From assembly GCA_045649265.1 (NCBI GenBank), contig JAZRPO010000056.1, positions 1 to 25,854 of the forward strand: DNA of 25,854 nucleotides. Reading direction: 5' to 3'. Under the pieces are notes generated by a model. The model was given only the letters and a program-made list of their open reading frames with translations, had not been told where the DNA came from and ran no database searches. The position numbers and the translations under genes are program-made. The DNA comes from SIG480 sp045649265 (lineage in GTDB: Bacteria; Bacillota; Clostridia; Oscillospirales; JAAYXM01). The stretch's first letter is position 1; each line of letters starts with the position of its first letter. Positions 1-7,831 of the stretch are shown here, in pieces.

Positions 1-1226
1 AATTTGTCCGGATACGGCAGCAGTTCCCATCTGACCACATTGCCCCGGAGCAAATCCAGGATGCTGTATACCAACAACTGAATCAACCTCAGATTGCCCG
101 CACTATCTCGCCGGGTATGTCTGTGTGCATCACCTGCGGCAGCAGAGGAATCGACAACATCGTAGCGATTACCCGTTCTGTGGTAAAGTTCTGCAAAGAA
201 CGAGGAGCTGTACCATTCGCCATTCCGGCTATGGGATCTCACGGCGGCGCTACCGATGAGGGGCAACTGGAGGTTTTGCATTCCTTCGGAATTACAGAAG
301 AAACCCTCGGCTGCCCCATACGCAGCAGTATGCAGACTGCTATGATTGGCACTACTGAGGATGGGCGGTCCGTTCATATTGACCATTATGCCGCTGCTGC
401 CGACGCTATCATTCTCATTAATCGTATCAAGCCCCACACATCCTTCCGCGGTACTTATGAAAGCGGGCTTATGAAGATGATGGCTATCGGGCTTGCTAAG
501 CAAAAGGGTGCGGAAACTTGTCATGCCGAGGGATTCTCCCGGATGCACCATATGGTTCCGCTCTTCGGCAAGGCGATTCTGCAACAGGCGCCCATTGCTT
601 TTGGTCTGGGTATTTTAGAAAACGCTTTCGACAAAACCGCGAAGCTCCATGCTCTGACTCCGCAGGAAATCATCGACAGGGAGCCAGTGCTCTTGAAAGA
701 AGCAGCAAAGCTGATGCCGTCCCTGGGCTTTGCAGATTGCGATGTTCTGGTGGTCGATGAGATTGGCAAGAACATCAGTGGGTGCGGTATGGACCCCAAT
801 ATTACCGGCGTATTTGCCACGCCCGGCATGACCGGCGGCATAAACGCTCAACGGCGCTGTATTCTGTCCCTGACTCCTCAGACACACGGCAATGGCTATG
901 GAATGGGTGCGGCGGACGCCATCACCCGAAGGCTTTTCGACCAACTGAACCTGGATATGATATATCCAAATTCTATTACTTCTACATCTTTGGGTTTTTC
1001 CAAGATTCCCATGATTATGCCCTGTGACCGGGCTGCCATCCGGTTGTGCCTGCGTACCTGCAATCGTATTGATTTAAAAAAACCCCGAATCATTCGCATT
1101 AAAAACACGCTGGAGCTCTCGGAATTTGAGATTTCCGAAGCAATGCTCCCTGAACTTAAAGAAAATATGCAGGCGCTTACAGCACCCTATTCTCTGCCTT
1201 TTGACGACCGGGGAAACCTGCTATAA
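1..1226 (+). CDS. LarA-like (DUF2088) protein, 5' end outside the window
   Basis: This is the 3' part of a lactate-racemase-superfamily protein (DUF2088, LarA N-domain type). LarA uses a nickel-pincer nucleotide to racemise lactate, and many LarA homologues act on other 2-hydroxy acids, so the substrate here is unknown. The frame is open from nucleotide 3 without a stop. The ATG at 117 is preceded in frame by 38 plausible codons (Phe-Val-Arg-Ile-Arg-Gln onward) that read like the family N-terminus, so 117 is an internal Met and the true start lies upstream. Family-like motifs are GSRGI, the glycine-rich GSHGGATDEGQ, IRSSM, and the RIKPHTSFRG...ESGLMKMMAIGLAKQKGAE block. It ends in TAA followed by a strong hairpin. 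It converges on spoVAC with almost no gap. The family call is firm; substrate and cofactor are inference. Confidence 0.85.
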   Translation, partial: FVRIRQQFPSDHIAPEQIQDAVYQQLNQPQIARTISPGMSVCITCGSRGIDNIVAITRSVVKFCKERGAVPFAIPAMGSHGGATDEGQLEVLHSFGITEETLGCPIRSSMQTAMIGTTEDGRSVHIDHYAAAADAIILINRIKPHTSFRGTYESGLMKMMAIGLAKQKGAETCHAEGFSRMHHMVPLFGKAILQQAPIAFGLGILENAFDKTAKLHALTPQEIIDREPVLLKEAAKLMPSLGFADCDVLVVDEIGKNISGCGMDPNITGVFATPGMTGGINAQRRCILSLTPQTHGNGYGMGAADAITRRLFDQLNLDMIYPNSITSTSLGFSKIPMIMPCDRAAIRLCLRTCNRIDLKKPRIIRIKNTLELSEFEISEAMLPELKENMQALTAPYSLPFDDRGNLL

Positions 1227-1229
1227 ATT

Positions 1230-1262
1230 ACACCGCCTGTCTTATATGACAGGCGGTGTTTT
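1230..1262 (+). terminator. intrinsic terminator of the LarA-like gene
   Basis: A perfect 12-bp stem (1230-1241 with 1248-1259, arms reading ACACCGCCTGTC and its complement) encloses a TTATAT loop and runs into a short T tract. It lies directly after the LarA-like stop and touches the spoVAC stop at 1262. The T tract is short, so termination may be partial. Confidence 0.75.
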
Positions 1263-1705
1263 CACAGCATCGTGAATATCCAATAAATCAGCCCATACAC
1301 CACACTTGCACTCACGCCATACACGATCACGGGGCCTGCAAGTGTAAACATCTTGGCACCTACTCCGAGGATATACCCTTCTGTTTTGAATTCGATTGAT
1401 TCTGAAACTATTGAATTTGCAAACCCTGTTATCGGTACAAGAGTACCTGCGCCTGCATGCTTTGCAATTTTGTCATAAAGTCCAAAGCCTGTCAGGAGTG
1501 CGGAAAGGAAAACCAGGCTCACCGAGGCTATAGTCTGCGCATCCTCTTTGGAGAGACCGAGATGTGAGTATAATGAAATGAGAGCCTGTCCGAGAACACA
1601 GATTGCACCGCCTATAACGAATGCCTTTATGAAGTTTTTCAGATGCGGAGAGTGAGGCTCAGTGTCCTTAACATACTTGGCATATTCCTTTTTCGACATA
1701 TTCAT
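1262..1705 (-). CDS. spoVAC: stage V sporulation protein AC (SpoVAC)
   Basis: This 147-aa integral membrane protein is a SpoVA channel component, needed for dipicolinic acid uptake into the forespore and release at germination. The length is close to that of Bacillus SpoVAC. Diagnostic stretches are FVIGGAICVLGQA, the LLTGFGLYDK segment, AGAGTLVPITGFANS, and the C-terminal GVGAKMFTLAGPVIVYGV helix region. About four membrane segments are visible. The first Met of MNMSKKE is supported by AGAGGTGG about 9 bases upstream. The usual partners spoVAD and spoVAE are not downstream: that space is taken by the convergent LarA-like gene, so this copy stands alone. Whether other spoVA genes sit elsewhere in the genome cannot be seen. 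Confidence 0.93.
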   Translation of the reverse strand: MNMSKKEYAKYVKDTEPHSPHLKNFIKAFVIGGAICVLGQALISLYSHLGLSKEDAQTIASVSLVFLSALLTGFGLYDKIAKHAGAGTLVPITGFANSIVSESIEFKTEGYILGVGAKMFTLAGPVIVYGVSASVVYGLIYWIFTML

Positions 1706-1768
1706 AATTTAACCACCTCTTACAATCTATTTTTTGAGAAAGAGACGATTTTTATACACAAATTTACC

Positions 1769-1797
1769 TTTACAAAAAAGGGCGATTTTGATATACT
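1769..1797 (+). promoter_or_regulatory. sigma-A-type promoter of tRNA-Arg
   Basis: TTTACA (1769-1774) is separated by 17 bases from TATACT (1792-1797), ending 13 bases before the tRNA. Both boxes are near consensus and the position fits a tRNA promoter. Confidence 0.75.
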
Positions 1798-1810
1798 AAT
1801 AACGTGATAT

Positions 1811-1887
1811 GCGCTCGTAGCTCAGTTGGATAGAGTGTCAGACTCCGACTCTGAAGGCCGTTGGTTCGAATCCAATCGGGCGCACCA
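1811..1887 (+). tRNA. tRNA-Arg, anticodon CCG
   Basis: A complete cloverleaf is visible. The acceptor is GCGCTCG paired with CGGGCGC (one T-G pair), followed by a D arm and an anticodon stem TCAGA/TCTGA around loop CTCCGAC. The T arm is GTTGG-TTCGAAT-CCAAT, with discriminator A and an encoded CCA. The anticodon CCG is at 1845-1847 and reads the CGG codon. Confidence 0.96.
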
Positions 1888-1919
1888 AAAAGCGACTTGC
1901 TAAGATAAGTCGCTTTTTC
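1888..1919 (+). terminator. intrinsic terminator after tRNA-Arg
   Basis: An 11-bp stem AAAAGCGACTT/AAGTCGCTTTT (1888-1898 with 1907-1917) with an 8-base loop merges into a T tract. It follows the encoded CCA immediately, so the tRNA is a single-gene transcript. Confidence 0.85.
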
Positions 1920-2019
1920 TAATTAACTTCAATCTCCGCTGTTTGCATTTTGATTGTTAAGCGGCAAGACAAACGGTTGGAAGTTGTTATCTGCAACAAG
2001 AGAGAGGAAATGTTTTTAA

Positions 2020-2955
2020 ATGGAATTTACCGCAGTTGTAAAACAAGTTGGCATGCTCGCCGTCATTATATTTATGGGTTTTTTAATCGTCAAGATGGGG
2101 TATGTAGATGCAAAACACAAAGACTCGCTGTCAAAGCTCATTGTTCGGTTGATTTTGCCGTGCCTTATAATTTCGTCTATATCAAAAGAAAACTTTGATG
2201 TGTCAAGACTTGATGAGTTTGCGACAGTTCTCGTCCTCGCGGTTTTTTGTATTCTGACTCTTTTTGCGCTTGGCATAATAACGGCAAAGCTCCTGAAAGT
2301 TCCAAAGGCAACAGAGAATGTTCATAAGATGATGATGTGCCTTGGCAACGTTATCTTTATCGGATATCCCGTTATCACCGCCATGTATGGTAATACCGGC
2401 TTCTTTTACTCTATTATTTATTGGTTGATAAATGATTTGTTTATGTGGACAGTCGGGGTGATCCTGCTGAGCAAGAAAGAGTCAGCAGAGAAAGAAAAGC
2501 TTTGGAAAACTTTTTTAAATCCGAACACCATTGCGTTTGCCATTGCAATCGTGATGTTTGTTTGTAAAATAAAATTGCCCCTCATTATCAATGAGGCAGC
2601 AACTTCTGTTGGAGGTTTAACGACGGCGCTTTCAATGATTTTTATTGGAATGACTCTCGCGACAGTCGATGTAAAAAAGACAATGGCAAAGTGGTGGGTT
2701 TTTGTTCTTGTACCTCTCAAACTCGTGATTATGCCCATTCTATTTTTGCTTTTGTTCAGAAATCTCGGGATTAATGACGTAATTTTAGGTGTTGTTGTCT
2801 TAGAGGCTGCCATGCCGTCACAGACGGTTCTGACGATGCTGGCTCATGAACACAATGCGGATTATGAATACACCGCAGTCGGTCTCTTTATAACAACACT
2901 ATTAAGCCTTTTGACACTTCCGCTCATTTGCTGGCTGTTACAGAATTCTATATAA
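2020..2955 (+). CDS. AEC-family transporter (auxin efflux carrier fold)
   Basis: This 311-aa protein is made almost entirely of hydrophobic segments, about ten in all, in the pattern of the auxin efflux carrier (AEC/Mem_trans) family. Bacterial members export or exchange small organic acids such as malate, so the substrate here is unknown. Helix-breaking positions typical of the family are seen at LPCLIISSIS (first half), MCLGNVIFIGYPV, and the C-terminal EAAMPSQTVLTMLAHEH segment. The ATG at 2020 has a purine-rich AGAGAGG tract about 12 bases upstream, a rather long spacing, but no better in-frame start is seen. The gene stands alone between the tRNA-Arg terminator and its own bidirectional terminator. 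The 100 bases before it hold no riboswitch I recognise. Confidence 0.88.
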   Translation: MEFTAVVKQVGMLAVIIFMGFLIVKMGYVDAKHKDSLSKLIVRLILPCLIISSISKENFDVSRLDEFATVLVLAVFCILTLFALGIITAKLLKVPKATENVHKMMMCLGNVIFIGYPVITAMYGNTGFFYSIIYWLINDLFMWTVGVILLSKKESAEKEKLWKTFLNPNTIAFAIAIVMFVCKIKLPLIINEAATSVGGLTTALSMIFIGMTLATVDVKKTMAKWWVFVLVPLKLVIMPILFLLLFRNLGINDVILGVVVLEAAMPSQTVLTMLAHEHNADYEYTAVGLFITTLLSLLTLPLICWLLQNSI

Positions 2956-2956
2956 T

Positions 2957-2997
2957 AAAAAACTGTGGTGTTGAATTTCAACACCACAGTTTTTCTG
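2957..2997. terminator. bidirectional terminator between the AEC gene and metY
   Basis: A near-perfect inverted repeat (arms 2961-2975 and 2977-2991, core AACTGTGGTGTTG) is flanked by an A run on the left and a T run on the right. It can therefore terminate both the plus-strand transporter and the minus-strand metY, which ends at 3001. Confidence 0.88.
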
Positions 2998-3000
2998 AAA

Positions 3001-4278
3001 TTATATTAAATCAAGAGCCTGCTTCAAGTCGGCGATAAGATCGTCTGCGTTTTCGATGCCGACGGAGAGACGGATAAGGTCAGGCGCGATTCCTGCTTCA
3101 ATAAGCTGATCTTCCGTGAGCTGTCTGTGCGTATGGCTTGCGGGGTGAAGCAAACACGTTTTTGCATCGGCAACGTGAGTTGCGATGCTTGCAAGCTTCA
3201 AGTTATCCATAAACTTGATAGAGGCTTCTCTTCCTCCCTTTATGCCGAAGGCAAGCACGCCGCAAGTGCCGTTTGGCATATATTTTTTTGCAAGGTCGTG
3301 ATATTCATCGCCTTCAAGGTCTGCATAGTGAATCCATGAAACCTTGTCGCTTTCTTTTAAGAACTTTGCAACCGCCAAAGCATTCTGACAGTGTCTCTCC
3401 ATTCTGACGTGGAGAGTTTCCAGACCGAGATTCAGATAGAACGCATTCTGTGGAGACGGGATTGAGCCGAGATCTCTCATCAGCTGAGCCGTAGCCTTTG
3501 TAATGTATGCACCCTTACCGAATCTTTCGGCATATGTGATTCCATGGTAAGAATCGTCCGGAGTGGTGAGACCGGGGAACTTATCGGCATGTTTCATCCA
3601 GTCAAAGTTTCCACTGTCAACGATCGCACCGCCGACACCGACACCCTGGCCGTCCATATACTTTGTTGTGGAATGAGTGACGATATCTGCGCCCCATTCA
3701 AACGGCCTGCAATTTATGGGAGTTGCAAAAGTGTTGTCAACTATGAGAGGAACCCCATGAGAGTGTGCAAGCCGCGCAAATTTATCAAAGTCAAGGACAG
3801 TGACGGTCGGGTTGGTAACAGTTTCGCCAAAAACAGCCTTGGTATTGGGTTTGAAGTATTTTGCAAGCTCTTCCTCCGGAAGCGTCTGGTCAACGAAGGT
3901 ACATTCGATTCCCATTTTCTTCATTGTTACCGAGAAAAGGTTGTACGTACCGCCGTAAATTGAGGAAGAAGAGATGAAGTGGTCGCCAGATTCGCAGATG
4001 TTGAAAATGGCATAAAAGTTTGCCGCCTGACCGGAAGAGGTAAGCATCGCTGCCACACCGCCTTCGAGCGCGCATATTTTTGCGGCGACAGAATCGTTTG
4101 TCGGGTTTTGAAGACGCGTGTAGAAATATCCTGAAGCCTCAAGGTCAAACAGCTTGCCCATTTCATCGCTTGTGTTATATTTAAAAGTGGTGCTCTGATA
4201 TATGGGGAGCTGCCTTGGCTCGCCCTTTGAGGGCTTGTAGCCTTCGTGAATACATTTAGTTTCAATTCTTGTTTCCAT
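3001..4278 (-). CDS. metY: O-acetylhomoserine sulfhydrylase (MetY)
   Basis: This cytosolic PLP enzyme of the Cys/Met metabolism family joins O-acetylhomoserine with sulfide to give homocysteine, the direct sulfhydrylation route to methionine. At 425 aa it has the usual MetY length, longer than the roughly 380-400 aa of cystathionine synthases and lyases. Markers are YTRLQNPT (residues 53-60), SSGQAA (81-86), the aspartate of VDNTFATP (about 181), and the PLP lysine in HSTTKYMDGQ (Lys206). The C-terminal LIRLSVGIENADDL block is typical. The start has AAAGGAG about 8 bases upstream. It follows the 578-aa protein gene on the same strand by 47 bases without a hairpin and is probably co-transcribed with it. 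No SAM riboswitch or T-box is visible upstream. Confidence 0.95.
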   Translation of the reverse strand: METRIETKCIHEGYKPSKGEPRQLPIYQSTTFKYNTSDEMGKLFDLEASGYFYTRLQNPTNDSVAAKICALEGGVAAMLTSSGQAANFYAIFNICESGDHFISSSSIYGGTYNLFSVTMKKMGIECTFVDQTLPEEELAKYFKPNTKAVFGETVTNPTVTVLDFDKFARLAHSHGVPLIVDNTFATPINCRPFEWGADIVTHSTTKYMDGQGVGVGGAIVDSGNFDWMKHADKFPGLTTPDDSYHGITYAERFGKGAYITKATAQLMRDLGSIPSPQNAFYLNLGLETLHVRMERHCQNALAVAKFLKESDKVSWIHYADLEGDEYHDLAKKYMPNGTCGVLAFGIKGGREASIKFMDNLKLASIATHVADAKTCLLHPASHTHRQLTEDQLIEAGIAPDLIRLSVGIENADDLIADLKQALDLI

Positions 4279-4325
4279 AAATGTGTCTCCTTTGAGCTAT
4301 TACAATCTGATTTTGTCTGTTTGTA

Positions 4326-6062
4326 TTAAAATTCAAGGATAACAAAACCGGCAGCAGGTACTTTGATGCGATATTCCGTATCGCTTACCTTTGAAACATC
4401 AGCCTTCGCATTTCCGTTGACGATAACACGAAGCTCTGCCGGAGCTTTGAGAGTAACAGTGACAACTCTGTCGGCACGGCAATCAACAGTATCACCGAAG
4501 CGGATGCTTCTCTCGTTTCCTTCGTTGTTGAAGATTGAAAGCAGGCGGCGGCCCTTGTCGTCTTCCGATACGAGCCAGCAGAGATCATCAACATATACCG
4601 GGAGAAGCGTCGGGATAAGCGCTTTGAGGTCGCTCTCGAGCTTGAACAAATCAGTGCTTTTAAGAATCTTGAATGAGCTTGATTTCTTAGCTTTTGCAAA
4701 AGCACCGTCGGGAGTAGCGTCAATGAGGCAGTCGTACTTTGCAAAAACATCATCCGAGGAATCGGCATATATAATGTCAAAATGATCACCGAAGCGTGAG
4801 TTTGTGATAACGTGACCCTCGTTTCCGTAGGTACCGCCGTTTTTGGCGAAAATGAGTTTAAGAACATCTTCAACATGCCCGAAGTATTTTGATTCTTCGA
4901 CCGAGAGCGGGCTTTTGAGATACTGAGTTCTTCTATCGCCGAGATTCCACGGCACCCAATACGGCTCGAGAATTTCTATGCAGGCATAGCTGGCCGGAAG
5001 AACGATTGCAAAGGGAATTTTTGCACGTACTCCGCGAAGAGAAAGAGCATTGTTGATAAAGTCCTTCTTGACCTCTCCGTAGGGAGAGAGGGTAAAGTCG
5101 TTCATATCGGAATAGCTGCAATTAAGGCCCCACTCCTCGGAGAAATAGTGAGCGCCGCTCATGAGCGCAAAGTAGTAGATTCTGTTTTGGAGGAGCCTTG
5201 AGCTTCCGCCGTTTGCACCGTAAGAGGAGAAATCGTCGCCGTGCATTGACTGCGGAAGATACCACTCGTTTGACGGATCGTCATTAAAGCATGGCATTAC
5301 ATAGCCAAGATGAGGGATCTCACGCCAACATTCGTAGTATGTACCCCATGTTTTGCCGGCATTCTCTGCGATGCCTCGCGCAAGAGCAACCTGAACGCGC
5401 ATAAGAGGAATCTGGCTGCCGACTTCGGGCATAAAGGTTTTAATGCCCATTTCGTTCTGAAACTTTGTTGCCATAAAGTAGCTGTCACAGGCGACGATAT
5501 TGCCGTCAGTATCAGCCATTCTGCGGGAAAAAAGTTCTTTCATCTCTTCGAAGAATTCCTGATATGTTTCAGCATATGTCTTATTTGCATAATATTCTGG
5601 GCAGTCCTGAGAGAACATATAGAGCTTCTGGCCGTCCGGGGTCCACTTCGTAGTATAAAGAGACTTCTCTTTGAGCTCTTCAAGGTTATACGGGCCTTTG
5701 TTTCCACCCATTCTGCTTATGAGCCACGGCCATTCGGAGTTGCGGCGGTTTGAGGCGCTCTCATGAAGCTGAAATCCAAGAAACCACTCTCCGAGCATTT
5801 CGCGGTATTCGCGGATGAGCTCCTTATCAAACTTATAGTCATGCCAGGTAACTCCGCCGGCGATTCGGTCAACATAAAAGGGAATGTTGCCGTCTTTAAT
5901 CATGTTGTAGAGCTTTGTGCCCTTAGCTGCGAGTTGGTTAAATTTATCCTTTGTTTCCATCGGAAAACAATGTTGAATTTTAAAACCGGAATCCTTGTTC
6001 AACAGACCGTTTTTCTCAAGACCCTTGAACATTTTTTCGTTGTAAACGTGAAAGAATTTCAT
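4326..6062 (-). CDS. uncharacterised 578-aa protein, possibly glycoside-hydrolase-like
   Basis: I do not recognise a characterised family. The ATG at 6062 is chosen because GGGAG lies 10 bases upstream; an in-frame TTG at 6071 is too close to that site. No signal peptide or membrane segment is seen, so the protein is predicted cytosolic. The first 370 or so residues are rich in Trp, Tyr, acidic residues and Asn, in short patches such as GTYYECWREIPH, YFSEEWGLNC and a SPYGEVKKDF segment that recalls beta-barrel glycosidases of the GH42 type. The last 80 residues look like an all-beta C-terminal domain. A TIM-barrel hydrolase with a beta-sandwich tail is the best guess, made from composition and segment feel rather than a firm motif. 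It has its own strong promoter and precedes metY. Confidence 0.6.
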   Translation of the reverse strand: MKFFHVYNEKMFKGLEKNGLLNKDSGFKIQHCFPMETKDKFNQLAAKGTKLYNMIKDGNIPFYVDRIAGGVTWHDYKFDKELIREYREMLGEWFLGFQLHESASNRRNSEWPWLISRMGGNKGPYNLEELKEKSLYTTKWTPDGQKLYMFSQDCPEYYANKTYAETYQEFFEEMKELFSRRMADTDGNIVACDSYFMATKFQNEMGIKTFMPEVGSQIPLMRVQVALARGIAENAGKTWGTYYECWREIPHLGYVMPCFNDDPSNEWYLPQSMHGDDFSSYGANGGSSRLLQNRIYYFALMSGAHYFSEEWGLNCSYSDMNDFTLSPYGEVKKDFINNALSLRGVRAKIPFAIVLPASYACIEILEPYWVPWNLGDRRTQYLKSPLSVEESKYFGHVEDVLKLIFAKNGGTYGNEGHVITNSRFGDHFDIIYADSSDDVFAKYDCLIDATPDGAFAKAKKSSSFKILKSTDLFKLESDLKALIPTLLPVYVDDLCWLVSEDDKGRRLLSIFNNEGNERSIRFGDTVDCRADRVVTVTLKAPAELRVIVNGNAKADVSKVSDTEYRIKVPAAGFVILEF

Positions 6063-6093
6063 AGTGAACAAACTCCCGCATAATTCTATATTT

Positions 6094-6122
6094 TACACAC
6101 ATCTGATGCATGTATACACACA
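6094..6122 (-). promoter_or_regulatory. direct octamer repeat at the start of the 578-aa gene transcript
   Basis: On the minus strand TGTGTGTA occurs twice (6115-6122 and 6094-6101), 21 bases apart start to start, which is two helical turns. The first copy sits 5 bases past the -10 box at the expected transcription start. This is a candidate operator; the regulator is unknown. Confidence 0.35.
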
Positions 6123-6127
6123 AGGTT

Positions 6128-6156
6128 AATATAAAGTATTTTCATCGGATTGTCAA
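6128..6156 (-). promoter_or_regulatory. sigma-A-type promoter of the 578-aa protein-metY unit
   Basis: On the minus strand a perfect TTGACA (6151-6156), 17 bases, then TATATT (6128-6133). The predicted start leaves a leader of about 60 bases before the ATG at 6062. Confidence 0.8.
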
Positions 6157-6244
6157 TAGATTTTACCAAAAAAACGCTTTTACCTGAAAGGGGAAATGTA
6201 TTGTAATTACCACGAAAACTTTTTATTTTGCTCAAATATCCGAA

Positions 6245-6273
6245 TTGAAAAATAATCGGTTTTGTGTTACAAT
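6245..6273 (+). promoter_or_regulatory. sigma-A-type promoter of the DUF1538-PII operon
   Basis: TTGAAA (6245-6250), 17 bases, then TACAAT (6268-6273). Because the -35 box coincides with an in-frame TTG at 6245, that TTG cannot be the start codon of the gene, which supports the downstream TTG at 6308. Confidence 0.75.
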
Positions 6274-6307
6274 AGCAAAGAATGATATTATGTATGGAGG
6301 ATATGCT

Positions 6308-7831
6308 TTGAAAAACCACAACACCTTGAATGAAAAAATCAAAGAGGCGTTTTTCTCGGTTTTTCCGATAATTCTGATAGTATCCGTTCTTTGCCTGTTT
6401 ACGATTCCCGTAAGCAGTGGGCTTCTGCTTTCTTTTTTGTTCGGCTCGGTATTGATAGTTCTTGGCATGGGCCTTTTTACCGTAGGCTCGGATATCGCGA
6501 TGACGCAGATTGGCGGGCATATCGGGGCAAGTATGACGAAAAGCCGGAACCTTGGAATCATTGTTGTTCTGAGCCTTGTTCTTGGCGTTTCAATTACGAT
6601 TGCAGAGCCTGACTTGCAGGTCCTTGCAGCGAATGCGCCGAATATTGACACAACCGTGCTTATTCTTGCTGTGTCCGTGGGTGTCGGCTTTTTCCTTGTG
6701 CTGAGTATGCTTAGAATCATTCTTGGTATTGACCTTAAATGGATGCTGATTGTTTTTTATGCAATAGTTTTTCTCATGGCGGCATTTTCTGATAGGGGAT
6801 TTCTCTCTGTTGCGTTTGATTCGGGCGGAGTTACAACCGGCCCGATGACGGTTCCGTTCATCATGGCTCTGGGCCAAGGTGTTGCCTCGATCCGAAGCGA
6901 CGAAAAAGCAAAGACGGACAGTTTCGGACTTGTTGCGCTCTGTTCTATCGGCCCCATTCTTGCGGTATTGATTCTGGGGTTTATATACGATGGCCACGGC
7001 GCATCGTCAGGGCATCGGGTTATGATGTTTGAAAACACTGCATCGCTTGGATGGGAATACATAAAAGCAATCCCTACGTATATGGAAGAGGTCGGAATTG
7101 CGATGCTCCCGATTTTCGCATTTTTTGTGATTTTTCAGATAGTTTCGCTCAGGCTCCCGAAACGGGCGCTTGCTAGAATAGTAATAGGCGTTGTGTTTAC
7201 ATATGTGGGCCTCGTTCTGTTCCTTACTGGAGTTAACGTCGGCTTCTCTTCGCTGGGATACGTTTTAGGTAACACCATTATCGGTGGAAAGCTAAGTTGG
7301 CTGATGATTCCGATGTCGATGCTTATGGGATGGTTCATTATAAGTGCAGAGCCTGCGGTTTACGTTCTAACAAAGCAGGTATCCGAACTCAGTGCGGGTG
7401 CTATTTCCGAAAAACTGATGAAAATTACGCTGTCGGTTGCGATATCAATTGCGATGGGGCTTGCGATGGTGAGGGTTATCTGGGGTATTTCAATTCTCTG
7501 GTTCATGATTCCGGGATATTTGATTGCTCTTTTGCTTAGCTTTTTTGTTCCCCCGACATTCACTGCAATTGCGTTTGATGCGGGCGGAGTTGCTTCCGGC
7601 CCGATGACTGCTACCTTTATGCTTCCGCTTGCTATGGGGGCGTGTGCGGCACGCGGCGGAGATGTAGTTTCCGACGCATTCGGGCTTGTCGCCATGGTTG
7701 CTATGATGCCGCTTATTACAGTTCAGGTAATGGGAGCCATTTCAACTGCGAAGCTTCAGAAGACGCAAATGCCAAAACTCTCTGTTCAATTTGCAGATAA
7801 CGAAGTTATTGAGCTGTGGGAGGTGTCATAA
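6308..7831 (+). CDS. DUF1538-family membrane protein with two repeats
   Basis: This integral membrane protein of about 507 aa belongs to the DUF1538 family, which is predicted to be a transporter and has no established substrate known to me. It is a tandem duplication. FDSGGVTTGPM (about residue 170) is echoed by FDAGGVASGPM (about 423), each followed by a helix and an FGLVA block, and an AEP motif recurs near residues 100 and 348. About twelve membrane segments are visible. The TTG at 6308 is chosen because GGAGG at 6296-6300 stands 7 bases before it and the promoter overlaps the longer frame. Its stop shares one base with the ATG of the PII-like gene (TAATG), so the two are translationally coupled. 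The pairing suggests that the PII-like protein gates or senses this transporter. Confidence 0.88.
   Translation: MKNHNTLNEKIKEAFFSVFPIILIVSVLCLFTIPVSSGLLLSFLFGSVLIVLGMGLFTVGSDIAMTQIGGHIGASMTKSRNLGIIVVLSLVLGVSITIAEPDLQVLAANAPNIDTTVLILAVSVGVGFFLVLSMLRIILGIDLKWMLIVFYAIVFLMAAFSDRGFLSVAFDSGGVTTGPMTVPFIMALGQGVASIRSDEKAKTDSFGLVALCSIGPILAVLILGFIYDGHGASSGHRVMMFENTASLGWEYIKAIPTYMEEVGIAMLPIFAFFVIFQIVSLRLPKRALARIVIGVVFTYVGLVLFLTGVNVGFSSLGYVLGNTIIGGKLSWLMIPMSMLMGWFIISAEPAVYVLTKQVSELSAGAISEKLMKITLSVAISIAMGLAMVRVIWGISILWFMIPGYLIALLLSFFVPPTFTAIAFDAGGVASGPMTATFMLPLAMGACAARGGDVVSDAFGLVAMVAMMPLITVQVMGAISTAKLQKTQMPKLSVQFADNEVIELWEVS

Noticed and set aside
1706..1760. Sigma-G promoter of spoVAC
   Set aside because: GTATA and an A-rich stretch are at roughly suitable spacing, but the -10 does not resemble the sigma-G consensus well enough to claim.
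1922..2019. Riboswitch in the AEC leader
   Set aside because: Only short scattered complementarities (for example CCGC/GCGG) are visible and no known aptamer core is recognised.
4279..4325. Possible SAM riboswitch or T-box before metY
   Set aside because: The gap is only 47 bases and has no such structure; metY appears to be the second gene of a transcript.
6245..6307. Longer N-terminus of the DUF1538 protein from the TTG at 6245
   Set aside because: That TTG is part of the -35 box and the GGAGG site at 6296-6300 fits the TTG at 6308.
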